From Acanthamoeba sp. SK_2022b (Eukaryota; Discosea; Longamoebia; Acanthamoebidae), in contig JANDJZ010000532.1 in assembly GCA_027943245.1 (NCBI GenBank), positions 1 to 33,867 of the forward strand: a DNA stretch of 33,867 nucleotides, written 5' to 3'. Position 1 is the first letter of the stretch. The number at the start of each line of letters is the position of its first letter. Below the pieces are notes generated by a model. It was not told the origin of the DNA. It saw nothing but the letters and a program-made list of their open reading frames with translations, and did no database searches. The translations under genes and the position numbers were made by a program. This document shows, in pieces, positions 22,747 through 33,582 of this stretch.

Positions 22747-23822
22747 ATGTTTCCCGTGCAAAACATTGAGGAGAGGGAGAGTCGCGAAGGGTGGGGAATG
22801 AGTGACGAGCGACCGAACCGGAGGGGCGCCACTAGACCCGAAGAAGGGGACTCTGCCGACCGCTTCTTCCAACGTAGCGACACCAGCCGAACCACTACCA
22901 AGGGCTCTCCTGTTGCTGCCTTCAAGCAGGGCAGCAAAGACCACGACTTCGGCAGCTCAACTGGTTCGTTTTTCCAGCACAGCACAGCGGCCCTGCTGCC
23001 ATTGGAGAAACAAGACGAGGCCCACCGCAGTACGGACTTCTCTCACGTGTGGATATTGTTACTCGTGCTGACTGACAGTCCATGACCTGCCCATTTACAT
23101 GGCGCAGTGTGTGGGATGGTAGCCAACCTTCTCAAGTCGCGCAGCACGCTCGGGGAGTCTTCTGCAGAAGACGTCTGCCGCTCGGTCTCTGGCACCGACC
23201 AGACCTCTGTACGCCCACCGTTTGTGCTTGATGTCGCGGCATCGCCATCGCCATGGTGGCGCTGATGATCGTGGTTCCGTGTGGCGGCGACGGCGTGCAA
23301 AGTGCAACTTCTTTGTGCGGGCGTTCGGATCGGATATCCTGCAGAAGCTTGCTGAGGAGCCCATTGACGACATATGCGACGAGCTCGACTACGGCAAGAC
23401 GGCGCCCTCACGCTCACATGACCAAAGCGACGCCACCAAACTGGACAACCTCCGCAGCGGCGAGGAGGCCCGACGGTAGGACACCCCTTCCCCCAACTTA
23501 TGTACGTCACGCGTACGCAGCCGATATCACTCACCCGAGACACCGACTCCGCAGAACCCGGGGAGGTGACCCGACGAGAGACAGAGCGCCAACGGCCGAC
23601 CTGGACGAGGGCGCGCGAGCGCTGACGGTAAACCGCGCACGCACGCCGTGGGGCAGCAGCGCGGGCCTGAACAAGGGCGGCCGGTCGATGCCCGTGGTGA
23701 GCACGGCCCAGCAGAAGGAGGTCGGCTGGGACACGGTCGACCCTCACGAAGAGGGCCACCCCGCCGCCAGCTCGGGCCGCGCCGGCATGAAGGGCCTTGG
23801 CGTTAACACCGAAGGCCAGTAA
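22747..23822 (+). CDS. Unknown-family protein, tandem paralog A (4 exons)
   Basis: I do not recognise the family. Exons 22747-23029, 23108-23172, 23303-23475 and 23555-23822 give 262 aa. The model is strongly supported by paralog B downstream, which has the same four exons, identical phases (1, 0, 2) and a second exon of the same 65 nt. The protein is hydrophilic and rich in Gly, Arg, Ser and Asp, with no signal peptide or membrane segment. Conserved blocks shared with B are MFP(V/I)QN, HDFGSS, QDEAHR, a short Cys-containing helix (CGMV), CxFFVRAFG, DDICDELDY, KTAPSRS, and a nearly identical tail that includes LNKGGRSMPVVSTAQQKE and ASSGRAGMKGL. It is probably a disordered or stress-type small protein; function unknown. 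Confidence 0.7.
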
Positions 23823-24164
23823 TGATCGCCTGTTGATCATGATCGTGTTGTCCCAGTGGTTTGTAAACCAGGACTAGCCCGTCCAATGGGGCGGCCACAT
23901 TTTAACAATGCGGGGAGACCTGAAAATTCCTTGGCCACCCTTCACTGGACTTCATGCGTCCCAGTTCACGGGCAAGTAGAGGGAAGAGGCGTGGGATTTG
24001 GGCGGTATGCCGTCGATGTGGAGGTTGATCTACCTGTCCCTGGTCAGGAACCGATGCATCCGCTGTTCCTTCTGTGTACAGAAAGCGAGCCGATCCCACG
24101 CTCACCAAACAACTCAGACCACAACACCAACAACGCACATCACACCACTAGCTTGCACAACAAG

Positions 24165-25226
24165 ATGTTTCCCATTCAGAACTATGACGACCGAGAAAGC
24201 GACGACCAGCGCGTGAACGAGCCGAGGAGGCGCAGGAGCGGCTGGTGGGCTGCCGAGGGAGAGCACGACTTTGGCAGCTCGTCGGAGGAATTCTTCCACA
24301 GGCAGCCCAGCCGCAAGGGCGAGGGTAGGGATGCTGGTAACGACGAGGCATTTAGGCGGGGGCGCGCTGAGAAGGCCGAGCTTCGCAGGGGGCTCTTTGG
24401 GCGAGGCAAGGCCGCACGACAGGAGGACGAGGCCCACCGCGGTACCGTCTCCATCACTTCCGGAGCAAGCGTGTCTTCTTGAATTTAAGAAGAGTGAGTT
24501 CATGACATGCTGATCGTTCGGTGAATGTTCCAGTGTGCGGAATGGTGACGGAGCGGGTCAAGTCGCAGGGCGGTCACCAGGAACACGTGGATATAGACGT
24601 ATGCCAGTCGCTTCCCCGGGCAGACAGGATCGCAGTTGCGTCCGCTCCTCATATCATTCCCCTTCTCAACAATAGCTCAACAAGATAGAGCACCATTGTT
24701 GACTTGTGGGGGGGACCAACAGTGCCAGTTCTTTGTGAGAGCGTTCGGAGATGACATCATCGATAAGCTCGACGAGCCTGTCGAGGACATCTGCGACGAG
24801 CTCGACTACTCCAAGACGGCACCTTCTCGTTCGCAGCGTCAGAGCGATACCGCGAAGAGGGACAACCTTCGAGGCGCCGAGGACGCACGACGGTAGGACA
24901 CCCTCATCCACTCGCCCCTCACCTGCTCGGGCGACCCATCTGACCACCTCTCCTCCCACAGAGCGCGAGGCGGGGACCCAAAGAGGGACAGAGCGCTGAC
25001 GGCCGACCTGGACGAAGGCGCGCGAGCGCTGACGGTGAACCGCGCGCGCCAGCCGGGCGGCAGCAGTGCGGGCCTGAACAAGGGCGGCCGGTCGATGCCC
25101 GTGGTGAGCACGGCCCAGCAGAAGGAGGTCGGCTGGGACACCGTTCACCCGATGGAGGAGGGCCACCCCGCCGCCAGCTCGGGCCGCGCCGGCATGAAGG
25201 GCCTCAACACCCGCAAGGGGGAGTAG
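24165..25226 (+). CDS. Unknown-family protein, tandem paralog B (4 exons)
   Basis: Second copy of the family, starting 342 bp after A ends. Exons 24165-24441, 24534-24598, 24723-24892 and 24962-25226 give 258 aa, with introns at exactly the same positions and phases as in A. Exon 1 has diverged most (RRRRSGWWAAEGEHDF and a basic RGRAEKAELRRGLFGRG stretch). Exon 4 is nearly identical to A, including the almost unchanged nucleotide run around GGCCGGTCGATGCCCGTGG, which points to recent duplication or gene conversion of the 3' end. Two conserved cysteines (CGMV, CQFF) flank the second intron junction, and a third lies in DICDELDY. No domain is recognised. Confidence 0.7.
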
Positions 25227-25776
25227 AGCAAGGGCAGCTGATGGTCGAGGCGGCATCTGCTCTGTGTCTCCTTTTAAAAAGGAGTCGGAACGCCACATAA
25301 TAGAATGACGTTCTTGCTTCGGGGAGCATGTCGCAGCCTTTGTCCCGTTTCGTCGCATGCATACGAGGACGCCCTTCCACTTCTCGTTTGCCACTCGCTT
25401 TGTGTATGCCTTCTCTACTGTCGTCCTTGTGGTCGGCATCCTTTTTGTCATCGTTCTTGGTGTGGGTCTGCTTGGCAGACGAATGCCCAACTGCGCAAGC
25501 TGCGGATCCAGGTCCAGAAGCTTCGCAAGTACAAGGGCAAGCGAGAGCGCGAGGAGGAGGAGGAGCAAACCACGAGCTACGCCCCCCGACCAAACCCCAA
25601 CCACAAGTGCGCGATGCCCCCCCGGCAACCCCAAGAGGCCCCGCTACGAGATGCGCGGGACTCGATCCGGCAGCCTTGCGCCACTGCTAACACCGCTCCT
25701 CGCCCAACCGACGCCTCCTCATAAATGACCGGGGCAGGCCCACAGAGGGCAGACGAAGTACAGTTGACCGACCAAG
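25227..25776. other. Intergenic region with gene debris
   Basis: Apart from the nucleotidyltransferase relic, the plus strand at about 25484-25600 encodes a charged, coiled-coil-like run (LRKLRIQVQKLRKYKGKRER) followed by a Pro-rich stretch. It has no credible start and is probably another fragment or 5' region of the next gene. Nothing else is recognised. Confidence 0.5.
25330..25483 (-). pseudogene. Broken antisense fragment of the nucleotidyltransferase gene
   Basis: The minus strand is clearly homologous to the last exon of the nucleotidyltransferase gene at 4236-6345. It matches the region around KRVANEEWKGLL (here KRVANEKWKGVL) and MRRNG, and further upstream HKDDGSRE (here HKDDSRE) and EQTNTKND (here KQTHTKND). 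Compared with the parent, the segment between TNTKND and about 6150 is missing, and two bases are lost at the SRE codons, shifting the frame. It has no start, catalytic region or introns. It is a dispersed, inverted relic about 19 kb from its source. Confidence 0.82.
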
Positions 25777-26230
25777 ATGAACGAGAACTCGAAGAGTAAC
25801 GCCAACCCGGAGGCGACCGACGTGAAGGTAGTGAAGAGACCCCCTCCAGTCGTGATCAAAGCGGATCCCAACGCGCCAAAGCCACCTCTCGGTGGCTTCA
25901 TGACCTTTGCTAATGAGGAGAGGCCGCGATTCTCAGCAGTACGTCTTATCCTTCATCTTAACGTAAGACGGCATCTCGCGTCTTCCCAACCTTTTCAATT
26001 GTATTTTCTCTTTTATTCTCTCTTCCCTCACACACAACCCAACAACATAACAGGAGTATCCCCGGCTGGACTTTCCCCATATCACCATCAATATGCTAGC
26101 CTATTGGAAGGCCATGTCTGATGATGAAAAAGCCCCCTACCTGGCAAAGGCAGCCCAGGACAAGGAGAGGTATGACTCAGAGATGTTGATCTACATGAAG
26201 AGCAAATCTGGTTACTCCAACAAGAAATAA
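25777..26230 (+). CDS. HMG-box protein, short paralog without acidic tail (2 exons)
   Basis: Exons 25777-25938 and 26054-26230 give 112 aa; the intron is phase 0 with donor GTACGT. One HMG box starts at DPNAPKPPLGGF and continues through YWKAMSDDEKAPYLAKAA to KERYDSEMLIYMKS. The intron sits at the same codon as in the HMG gene at 96-703 (after RPRxxx, before E-x-P), so the two arose by duplication. This copy has a shorter basic N-terminus, no acidic tail, and a second exon with visibly fewer G/C third positions than its neighbours. Expected role is DNA bending in chromatin. Confidence 0.87.
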
Positions 26231-28871
26231 TCTCTTATAATTCTAAACATACAATGCCATATATCTGGTTAATTTTGCCTCTTGGTTTGGTAGCAATACT
26301 TGGAATGGGGAAGTTCATGAGTTGCTGACTTTACTCACTATAGATCATCAGGCAAAACTCAGCCCTTTTCCTCTGGAGTGTTCAAGTGTGATACTCTTAT
26401 GCACTTTTTATAACAAATGGAATAAAAACACATGTACAAACAGTAGCAAAATGTCTTGGTGTTGAGTAAAAAACACATATCAAGAAGAAAAGAGATAGCT
26501 AAAATGTACTCCAAGTGAAAGTTTTTACCTAAAATATGTACATCTCTGGGCTGGGTGGAAGAAACAATGCGCATTGGGTCAACACTTCTCTTGTGGTTTT
26601 GTGATTGAATATCAATGATGATGAAAAAGTGACATCTTCAAATAACCGCCTCTCAATGAGTTAGCATTTTTCACCAAAAGAACGTTTTAGTGTCACAAGA
26701 TGGGAGATTTGGAGTTAAAAACCTATTTTGAGGAGCTAAATCTTGAAATCAATTGCTAACTCATTTTTTGGGCAAATCCAAAGATAATAAGTGATTTTTA
26801 TTGCATATCAAAAAATGTCAACTGAAAAAATCCAGCATAACCCATGTAACAATGCATACTGTGGCCACTTCTCCAACAGTAACAACAAGTATCACTTACT
26901 GCAAGGGCATTAAGGGTATGGAGATGGTGCCATGAAGTGCAAGCTGTTTTTTAGACGTTTGGAGGTCACAGCAGTAATGGTGGTTTCCATAAAGATGTTG
27001 GAGTTAGAAGCAGTCAACAAGGTCAGTCATCCAGCCCATCCCTTACTCAGTGATGAGCATTAAGATTTCATGAATTCTGCAGCATCATCATGGTGGCTGG
27101 TTACTGGTGAATGGTGCAAATCACAAACATACAACATTGACTGTCGGTGGCACCTTAAAGAAACATGACAGCTGTCTACTCAAATGCTGCTGCTTGCACA
27201 CTGAACTCATGTGCAGTGTTCATGCAGCTCCTCTGTCATTAATAATGCTTGCCATCTGGTTAAGTGTGAGCATGTGATGTTGATGGTATACTTGACATTT
27301 CTCTCTGCTCTACCATTGTGTATGTGCACCTCCTTCACCAAAAAGAAGCCTGCAATTTGGTCATGTGTGGGCATGTGCTGTTGGAGGTCTTCATGACATT
27401 TATGCTTGCTACACCATCGTGTATGCAAACGCAATGCTCATGAGCTCATACCACATTAAGGCATGCCTTATGTTTAGGAGTTATGTCGTAGTACAACTGT
27501 CTACAACAATATATTCAGCAGTAATAAAACCAGAGAGAATCCTGTTCTCTCTCACAAAACACTTTACTCTTCACCACACATCACAACCTGCCATCTGGTC
27601 CTGTATGTGCATGTGGTGCTGATGGCCTTTTTGGGGTTTATGCTTGCCATACCATTGCATATGTGTATGCAATGCTCATGCACCTCTATCACCCCCAAAA
27701 TGCCTGCCATCTGGTCATGTGTGGGCAGGTGATGTTGGTGGTCTTCTTGGCATTTCTCTCTGCTCTACCATTGTGTGTGTATGTGGTGCTCATGCACCAC
27801 CTTTTGCTATCTGGTCATGTATGAGCATGTGATGTTGGAGGTCTTCTTGGCATTTCTCTCTGCTGTGTAATCATGTACATGAATGCAATGCTGAATTCTT
27901 CACCACACAAATGCCCACCATCTGGGCATGTATACACAATGCTTATGCACCTGCTTCACCACAAAAATGCTTGCCAGCTGGTCAAGTGTGAGCATGTGTT
28001 GGTATTCTTGGCATTCCTCTCTGCAAAACTCTCTCATATGCATACTCTGCCATGCCATGCACCTCTCACCACAAAAATGGGCATGTATGTATACACAATG
28101 CTCATGCAACAAAAATGGCTGCCATCTGATCAAGTGGGCATGTGCTGTTGCTGGTCTACTTGGCATTTCTCTGCTCTACCGTCACTTAAGTGTACGTGGT
28201 GCTCATGAGTGCGCATACGCAATGCTCATGCACTCTATGTTGTAATGTTTGGGCATGTGTTGTGGGTGATAAGTACCATCACAAAAGTATGCACATGCTC
28301 TATGCTTTGCAACATGTTCACCAGCATTGCCTTAATGTTGTAATCCCATCCATGGGCACTTGGGTTACAACACAGCCTTGCCAATACAGGACCAGATGGC
28401 AGGTCATATATGTGGCACAAAGGTGGCAAGCAAGCATGTGTGCTGAAGCAAAACCTTTGTGCAATGTCATCAGCAAGGATGCAGGCAATGAGGCAGGTGC
28501 AAACACACCACCTGCATGACAGTGCAGCATTAAGTCATGAGGTGCAGGAGCCAAACCATCAGCATGGTTCATGAAAACATGCAAAATGATGTGTTGACTT
28601 TACACAGCATCCACTGGGTGGCACAGTATGATGCATCTGATAACCTTTGATGATTCACTGTGGATGGCTGCTGTCATGAATGGCTGAAGCACCCAAGAAG
28701 ATCATCAAGTGATTGCAGGAATTTGGTGGGACTGATGTATCAAAAACTCAACCCCAAGGCAAGTGCATTTTACCATTAATGCGCAAAAAGGCTGGAATGT
28801 CAAAAATGTGAACAATTGTGCAGCAACTGTGCACGTTGAGTGTGACTCTCTGCGCGAGTGGCACTGCAAGG
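26231..28871. other. Gene-poor, less GC-rich region
   Basis: About 2.6 kb without a credible gene; base composition is visibly less GC-rich than the flanking genes. It contains the degenerate minisatellite at 27240-28270 and leads into the hAT element. The short open frames here have no recognisable products. Confidence 0.65.
27240..28270. repeat. Degenerate minisatellite, period roughly 100 bp
   Basis: The motif GCCATCTGGTCATGTGTG (with variants), followed by GGCATGTG, TCTTCTTGGCATTTCTCTC and often CAATGCTCATGCACC, recurs at about 27251, 27351, 27590, 27704, 27806, 27917, 27972 and 28120. Spacing varies from about 55 to 240 bp and units are diverged or truncated. The repetition gives several unrelated open frames that share Cys/His-rich peptides; none is a real gene. 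Confidence 0.85.
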
Positions 28872-30829
28872 ATGGAGAGAGACGAACGCTCACCAGCTCC
28901 AAGCCTTCCTCAGCGCAGGCGCACACGCCGGTCTAGGGTTGAAGTGTCTAGGCAGCTAATTGCTCCTGAAGATGAAGTGGTTTCAATCATCTCAAGGTAA
29001 TCTAAACATCAAAATAAAGATGTGTAGCTGGGAGGTGTAGCTGAGCATAACTGTGATGCAGGAGCAAGAAGAGGAAGAGTGATGTTTGGAGCCACTTTAT
29101 TGAAGGGGAGCATTCAAACCACTGCAAGAAGTGTGGTAAAGAGTTCAGCCACAAAACATCAACCAGCACCCTGCACCTCCAGAAAATGCTGAACATCCTG
29201 ATCAAGGTACACTCTCACACATTGTCCAGCTGGAGGAAAGATTCTTATACTTTACTCACAGGCCAAGGCTCCTTCTCTGAGGAAGAGGCGCACCGCCAGC
29301 TTAGCCAGTTTATAATATCAAGTGGTGTTCCTTTGTCTCTTGTTGACAGTGCAGCATTTCGTGCCTTTGTTGCTCCACCCTCAATATGCAGTACCAAGCT
29401 GGCATACTCTGTGTGCCTGTCTTCTTGGTGAGTGTGAAGCTGAGCTCAAGGAGGCTATGCAGAAGAAGATCAATGGTACCCTTCTTTGGTTTATGTCTTG
29501 ACAGTTGGACCAGCCTGGCAAATGTGGTCTTCCTTGCAATCATGGGTATGCCCTTTACTCCTCTTGCTTTACCCCTACTTTACTCACTAGCTAGTGCATG
29601 GTATCACTCCTGCATGGGAGCTGGAGACCTTTCTTCTCTCTGTTGTGGCAGTGAAGGAGCCTGAGTCAGCAGACTACATTGCCAAACAAGTGAAGAAGGC
29701 AGCATCAAGTTGGCACATTCCTACTCCCTCTGTGGTTTGTGTGACTACTGATGGAGCAGCAAACTGTCGTGCTGCTGCTCCACTTATACCTGCTCCTTGG
29801 CTTCTCTGCATAGCCCATGCACTGAATCACTCTGTACATCTGAGCTTACAGCATGAGTCTCTTGTTCCCATACTCCAGAAGGCCAAAGCTATAGCAAGCT
29901 TCTTCAGGCGATCTCCTGTTGCAGCTCTGGAGCTCAGCAAGCAACTGGCTATCTCCAAGGAGAGTACTAAGAAGCTTAAGATTAATAATAAGACCAGGTG
30001 GAGCTCCTGCTGCAAGATGCTGCTCCACCTACAAAAGTCCAGAGCTGCTGTCACTTCTGCCCTACAAGAGCTGCGCCAGAAGAGGACTACCAGGAAAGTG
30101 CCTCCTCCTGCTCTCACCAACTATGAGTGGGTAGTGGTGGCAGATATCATTACAGTCCTCCTCCCTCTACACTGGGCTACCAAGGTTATCTCTTCCCAGT
30201 CTGCACCCACTATTAGCCAGGTGATGCCAATGGTTGTTACCATCCTCTTCACTAAGCTTGCACCTTCAGAGGATGATACTCCCCTCACCTCTACCTTCAA
30301 GGAAGCTCTGAGGACAGATCTCTCTGACCGTTGGGGTACCATTATAAGCAACATCCCCAACCACCTCCTCTTGGCAGTTTACCTGGATCTATGCATGAAG
30401 GACTTTGCCTTCCTTTCTGGAGGGGATGCCCTGGCTCTGAAAGCTCATGATCTTGCCTACAAGGAGCTAGAGCTCTTTGGGGAAGCTCTGGTCAACAGGT
30501 CAGCATCTCTATTCCCTACTGCTCCTGAGTCTACCACAGCAGCAATGCTACGCCTCAAGCAAGAGATCTGCCACTACCACAATACTGCCCCTCTTGATCT
30601 ACACACCAAGATCCCTGCCCTGGACTGGTGGAAGACTCATGCAGTCCTCTATCCTCATCTCTCCAAGCTGGCCAAGCAGTATCTGTGCATCACTGCCTCC
30701 TCTGTTCCCTGTGAACATGTGTTCTCTAAAGGAGGCTGGCTGGTCAGTAAGCATTGCAGCTCTCTGGCTGGCAACTCTGTCTCCCAGCTGATGTTCCTGG
30801 CTTGCAATGCTCATCATGCACCCCAGTAA
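28872..30829 (+). pseudogene. hAT-family DNA transposase, frameshifted
   Basis: A BED zinc finger (KRKSDVWSHF, then CKKCGKEFSHKTSTSTLHL) is encoded from 29062 after a likely first exon 28872-28996. Next come hAT N-terminal motifs (EEEAHRQLSQFIISSGVPLSLV, then FRAFV), then LHPQYAVPSWHTLCACLLG in a second frame, then CLDSWTSLANVVFLAIMG in a third. The element has thus lost its frame at least twice between about 29360 and 29500. After a 49-nt intron (29546-29594), a long intact frame to 30829 carries TTDGAANC, the RNA-clamp-like helical region and the C-terminal dimerisation block (WWKTHAVLYPHLSKLAKQYL, SSVPCEHVFSKGG). Composition is less GC-rich than host genes. Ends and target-site duplications were not found. 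Confidence 0.82.
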
Positions 30830-31894
30830 ATTCCCACGTTCCAGTTTTTTTTGGTCACTCACTCAGCAATTTATGTCAAATCATCAAACTTGACAGGCCT
30901 GTATCTCTGGTACTTTTGATCATGGAGATCTGTGGGTTGGTGCGTCTTGCTCAGCTCCTTTGTCTTCGCCTCTATGAACTCTCACCCATTTCCAGTGTAA
31001 CCAATGCACAAACTTGAAATTGGCGTGCAAGCAAAATTTTGGCAAAGAGGAAGCAAGATCATTCGTATTTTATACTTTAATTGGACTGAAAATCATGGCG
31101 ATCAACCCTGCCAGGTCTTCCCCTTCAGACCTATAGAGCTGCGCCCCCCATTAATAAAAAAAATTCTATGACTTGGCGGTTAGCCATGGCCTGTGGTTTT
31201 TTCCCATGGCTTAACCATGACTTAGCCACAAGCTGTGGCTTTACTACCCAGTGTTATTCACCAGACAGCACTGCATTCCTGGAAATGAGTGCACAAAAAA
31301 CGCCAGTCATTTTTGACCTCTCATTTGATAAGAGAGGAGGTTAAATGTACTTGAGATGAATCCTTTGGGTCAAGACCATCTTTGGTTGGGGGAATCATGT
31401 TTTTAACAAACCAAAAATGCATGTACATGACCCAAGGGGAACCCATGCATCTTCTGTACATACACCAATATCTTTTTCACCACCTTGCTGGTTGCCCTTG
31501 GCTCATGTACATAAAAACGTGATTCACATTTTTGAACACTCTGCTGCTGAATTATGAAGACCAACTACACCAAAAGTGACATGCCTGACTGGAAGTTGCA
31601 TGAGAGGTAGTAGCTGTTTATTGCACACCTGTAACAAATAATAATGGTGATACACCCCACACTTGTGCAGCTGAGATGTTGATAAACAACAGACAACTGG
31701 AGGGAATTTGAGAGGAGAAGTGGAGTGAAAGTAGTAACAACAGTAGTGAAGGCGAGAAGGTCTCATGCGGAGAAAATGATTTCGCCCTGAGAATTGCCCG
31801 GGATTTGAGTAGGAAATAAGTTGCAGATACTTGTCGACCTCGTGGGTGCTGCCAAGCAAGTGGGCAGCCACCAAGGCAAAGCAAAGCAAACTTG
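30830..31894. other. Intergenic, AT-richer; includes inverted-repeat cluster
   Basis: About 1.1 kb between the hAT transposase and protoporphyrinogen oxidase, with no credible gene. It presumably contains the 3' part of the transposon and, at its right edge, the promoter of the oxidase gene. The only structure seen is the palindromic cluster at 31180-31240. Confidence 0.55.
31180..31240. repeat. Cluster of short inverted repeats (CCATGG core)
   Basis: TTAGCCATGG (31180), its inverse CCATGGCTTAA (31204) and ACCATGACTTAGCCA (31214) are followed by a hairpin of 7-bp arms, AGCCACA and TGTGGCT, around AGC (31224-31240). This kind of repetition is common in subterminal regions of hAT elements. Confidence 0.7.
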
Positions 31895-33516
31895 ATGGAG
31901 GCAGTGCATAGAGTGGCTGTTGTTGGTGGTGGCATATCAGGTCTCGCGGCGTGCCGCTTTGTGCAGCAGCGGCTGCAGGGCGCCAGCAGCAAGCGCATCA
32001 TTTTGGTCGAGCAGGGGCAACGGCTAGGCGGCTGGCTACGCTCCCTGCGCACTCCCGAAGGCTTCATATTCGAGACTGGACCCTCCAGGTAAACGCTATT
32101 CCCTCGATCAATCGCAATCAAGATTCAACAAATCTTCTACCTTCGACTCTGCTCTGCAGCATTCGGACAGTTGGCAGCAAGGGGCGAGCAACGCTTCGTC
32201 TTGTCGAAGAGCTCGGTTTACGACAGCACGTGGTCCCTTGCTCCTCGTTGGCCATCAAGAACAGGTACGCGTGTTGCGTTCGTGCCGCTGCCCGGCTGCT
32301 GTTTACTTTGTGACCTCAGGTATCTGTACACAAATGGCGGCCTCCTGCGCTTGCCCAACCACCCTTTGAAGGTGCTGGGCTCGCCGCTCATGCGCAGTGC
32401 CGTATTCGCGTTCCTGCGTGAATGGACGGTGCCTCGTTCAAATCAGCCTGGTGCCCTCCCTCTTCCGGTGGTGTGGTCAGCGCCACAGAATCCACACTCA
32501 CAGCCTTGCCCGCGCAGACGAGTCCATACATTCGTTCTTCGCGCGTCGGTTCTCTCCGGCGGTGGCCAACACTCTGACAGACGCACTCAGCATCGGTAAC
32601 TTCGCTCCCCACGCCTGCCTCAACTGTTCGTTTTAATTTCATTTAATTGATTTTTTATTTTTATATGATCGGGTCATCAATGTACAGGCATCTTTGGTGG
32701 GCGGTCGCAGAGCCTGTCCATCAAGTCGTGCTTTCCCTTCCTCCACGAGTACGAACAGAAGTACGGCTCGGTCGGGGTCGGCATGCTTCGCGAGATGCTC
32801 GCCCCAAGGTCGGGCGCCGAGAAGAAGGGCAAGGACGTGAAGGCGACCGAAGAGGCAGGAGAGGACCTCTCGCCGGCTGTGCGGGAGATGCAGAAGATGA
32901 AGGTCTACTCCTTTCGGGAGGGCATCGAAACGCTCTCGCGAGGGCTGGAGATGAAGATCAGGGAGGACGAGCACACCGACATACTCCTCAACACCGCCGT
33001 TGAAAGAATGGACCAGGCACGCCCTCTCTCACTCTCTCTCTCTCTCTCTCTCTCCACACCACCACCACCACCACCACCACCACCACCACCACCACCACCA
33101 CCACCACCACCACCACCACCACCACCACACAGTTGTGTTGTGTCGTGACTAAATGTCCTGTCGATGCAGGAGCGCGATGGCACGATATCGCTTACGCTCG
33201 GGCACGGCATGACGGTACGAGCCGAGAAGGTCATCTCGGCCCTGCCGTCCTACGCATTGGCCCATTGTCTGCGCCACCACCCCACTCTCGAGAAGGCACT
33301 CCTCTCCCTCTCCTCGCCCAGCAGCATCGTGGGTCGCTGCGGCTGGCCTGCGAGCTCCACCGCCAGCCGTTTGGTGGCTGACTGCATCGTTCGCGCCTGC
33401 AGGACCTGCTCAGGATTCCCTTCGCGTCCCTGGTGCTCGTGCACCTTGCCTATACGGTGAGAGCTCTCCCATCGCCACCGCCTATGTGGCCTTGTAGGTG
33501 GCGAATTTGGCTAATC

Positions 33517-33582
<66 letters not shown>

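Noticed and set aside
27240..28270. CRISPR array
   Set aside because: Repeats are long, diverged and irregularly spaced, in eukaryotic DNA with no cas-type genes.
28610..28625. CACTGGGTGGC as a left hAT end matching TACCCAGTG near 31250
   Set aside because: Only about nine matching bases; the adjacent 8-bp sequences do not form a target-site duplication and no subterminal repeats follow.
32905..33234. Poly-Gly/poly-Pro open frames in the CAC repeat
   Set aside because: Trinucleotide repeats stay open in every frame; the region is PPOX intron 5.
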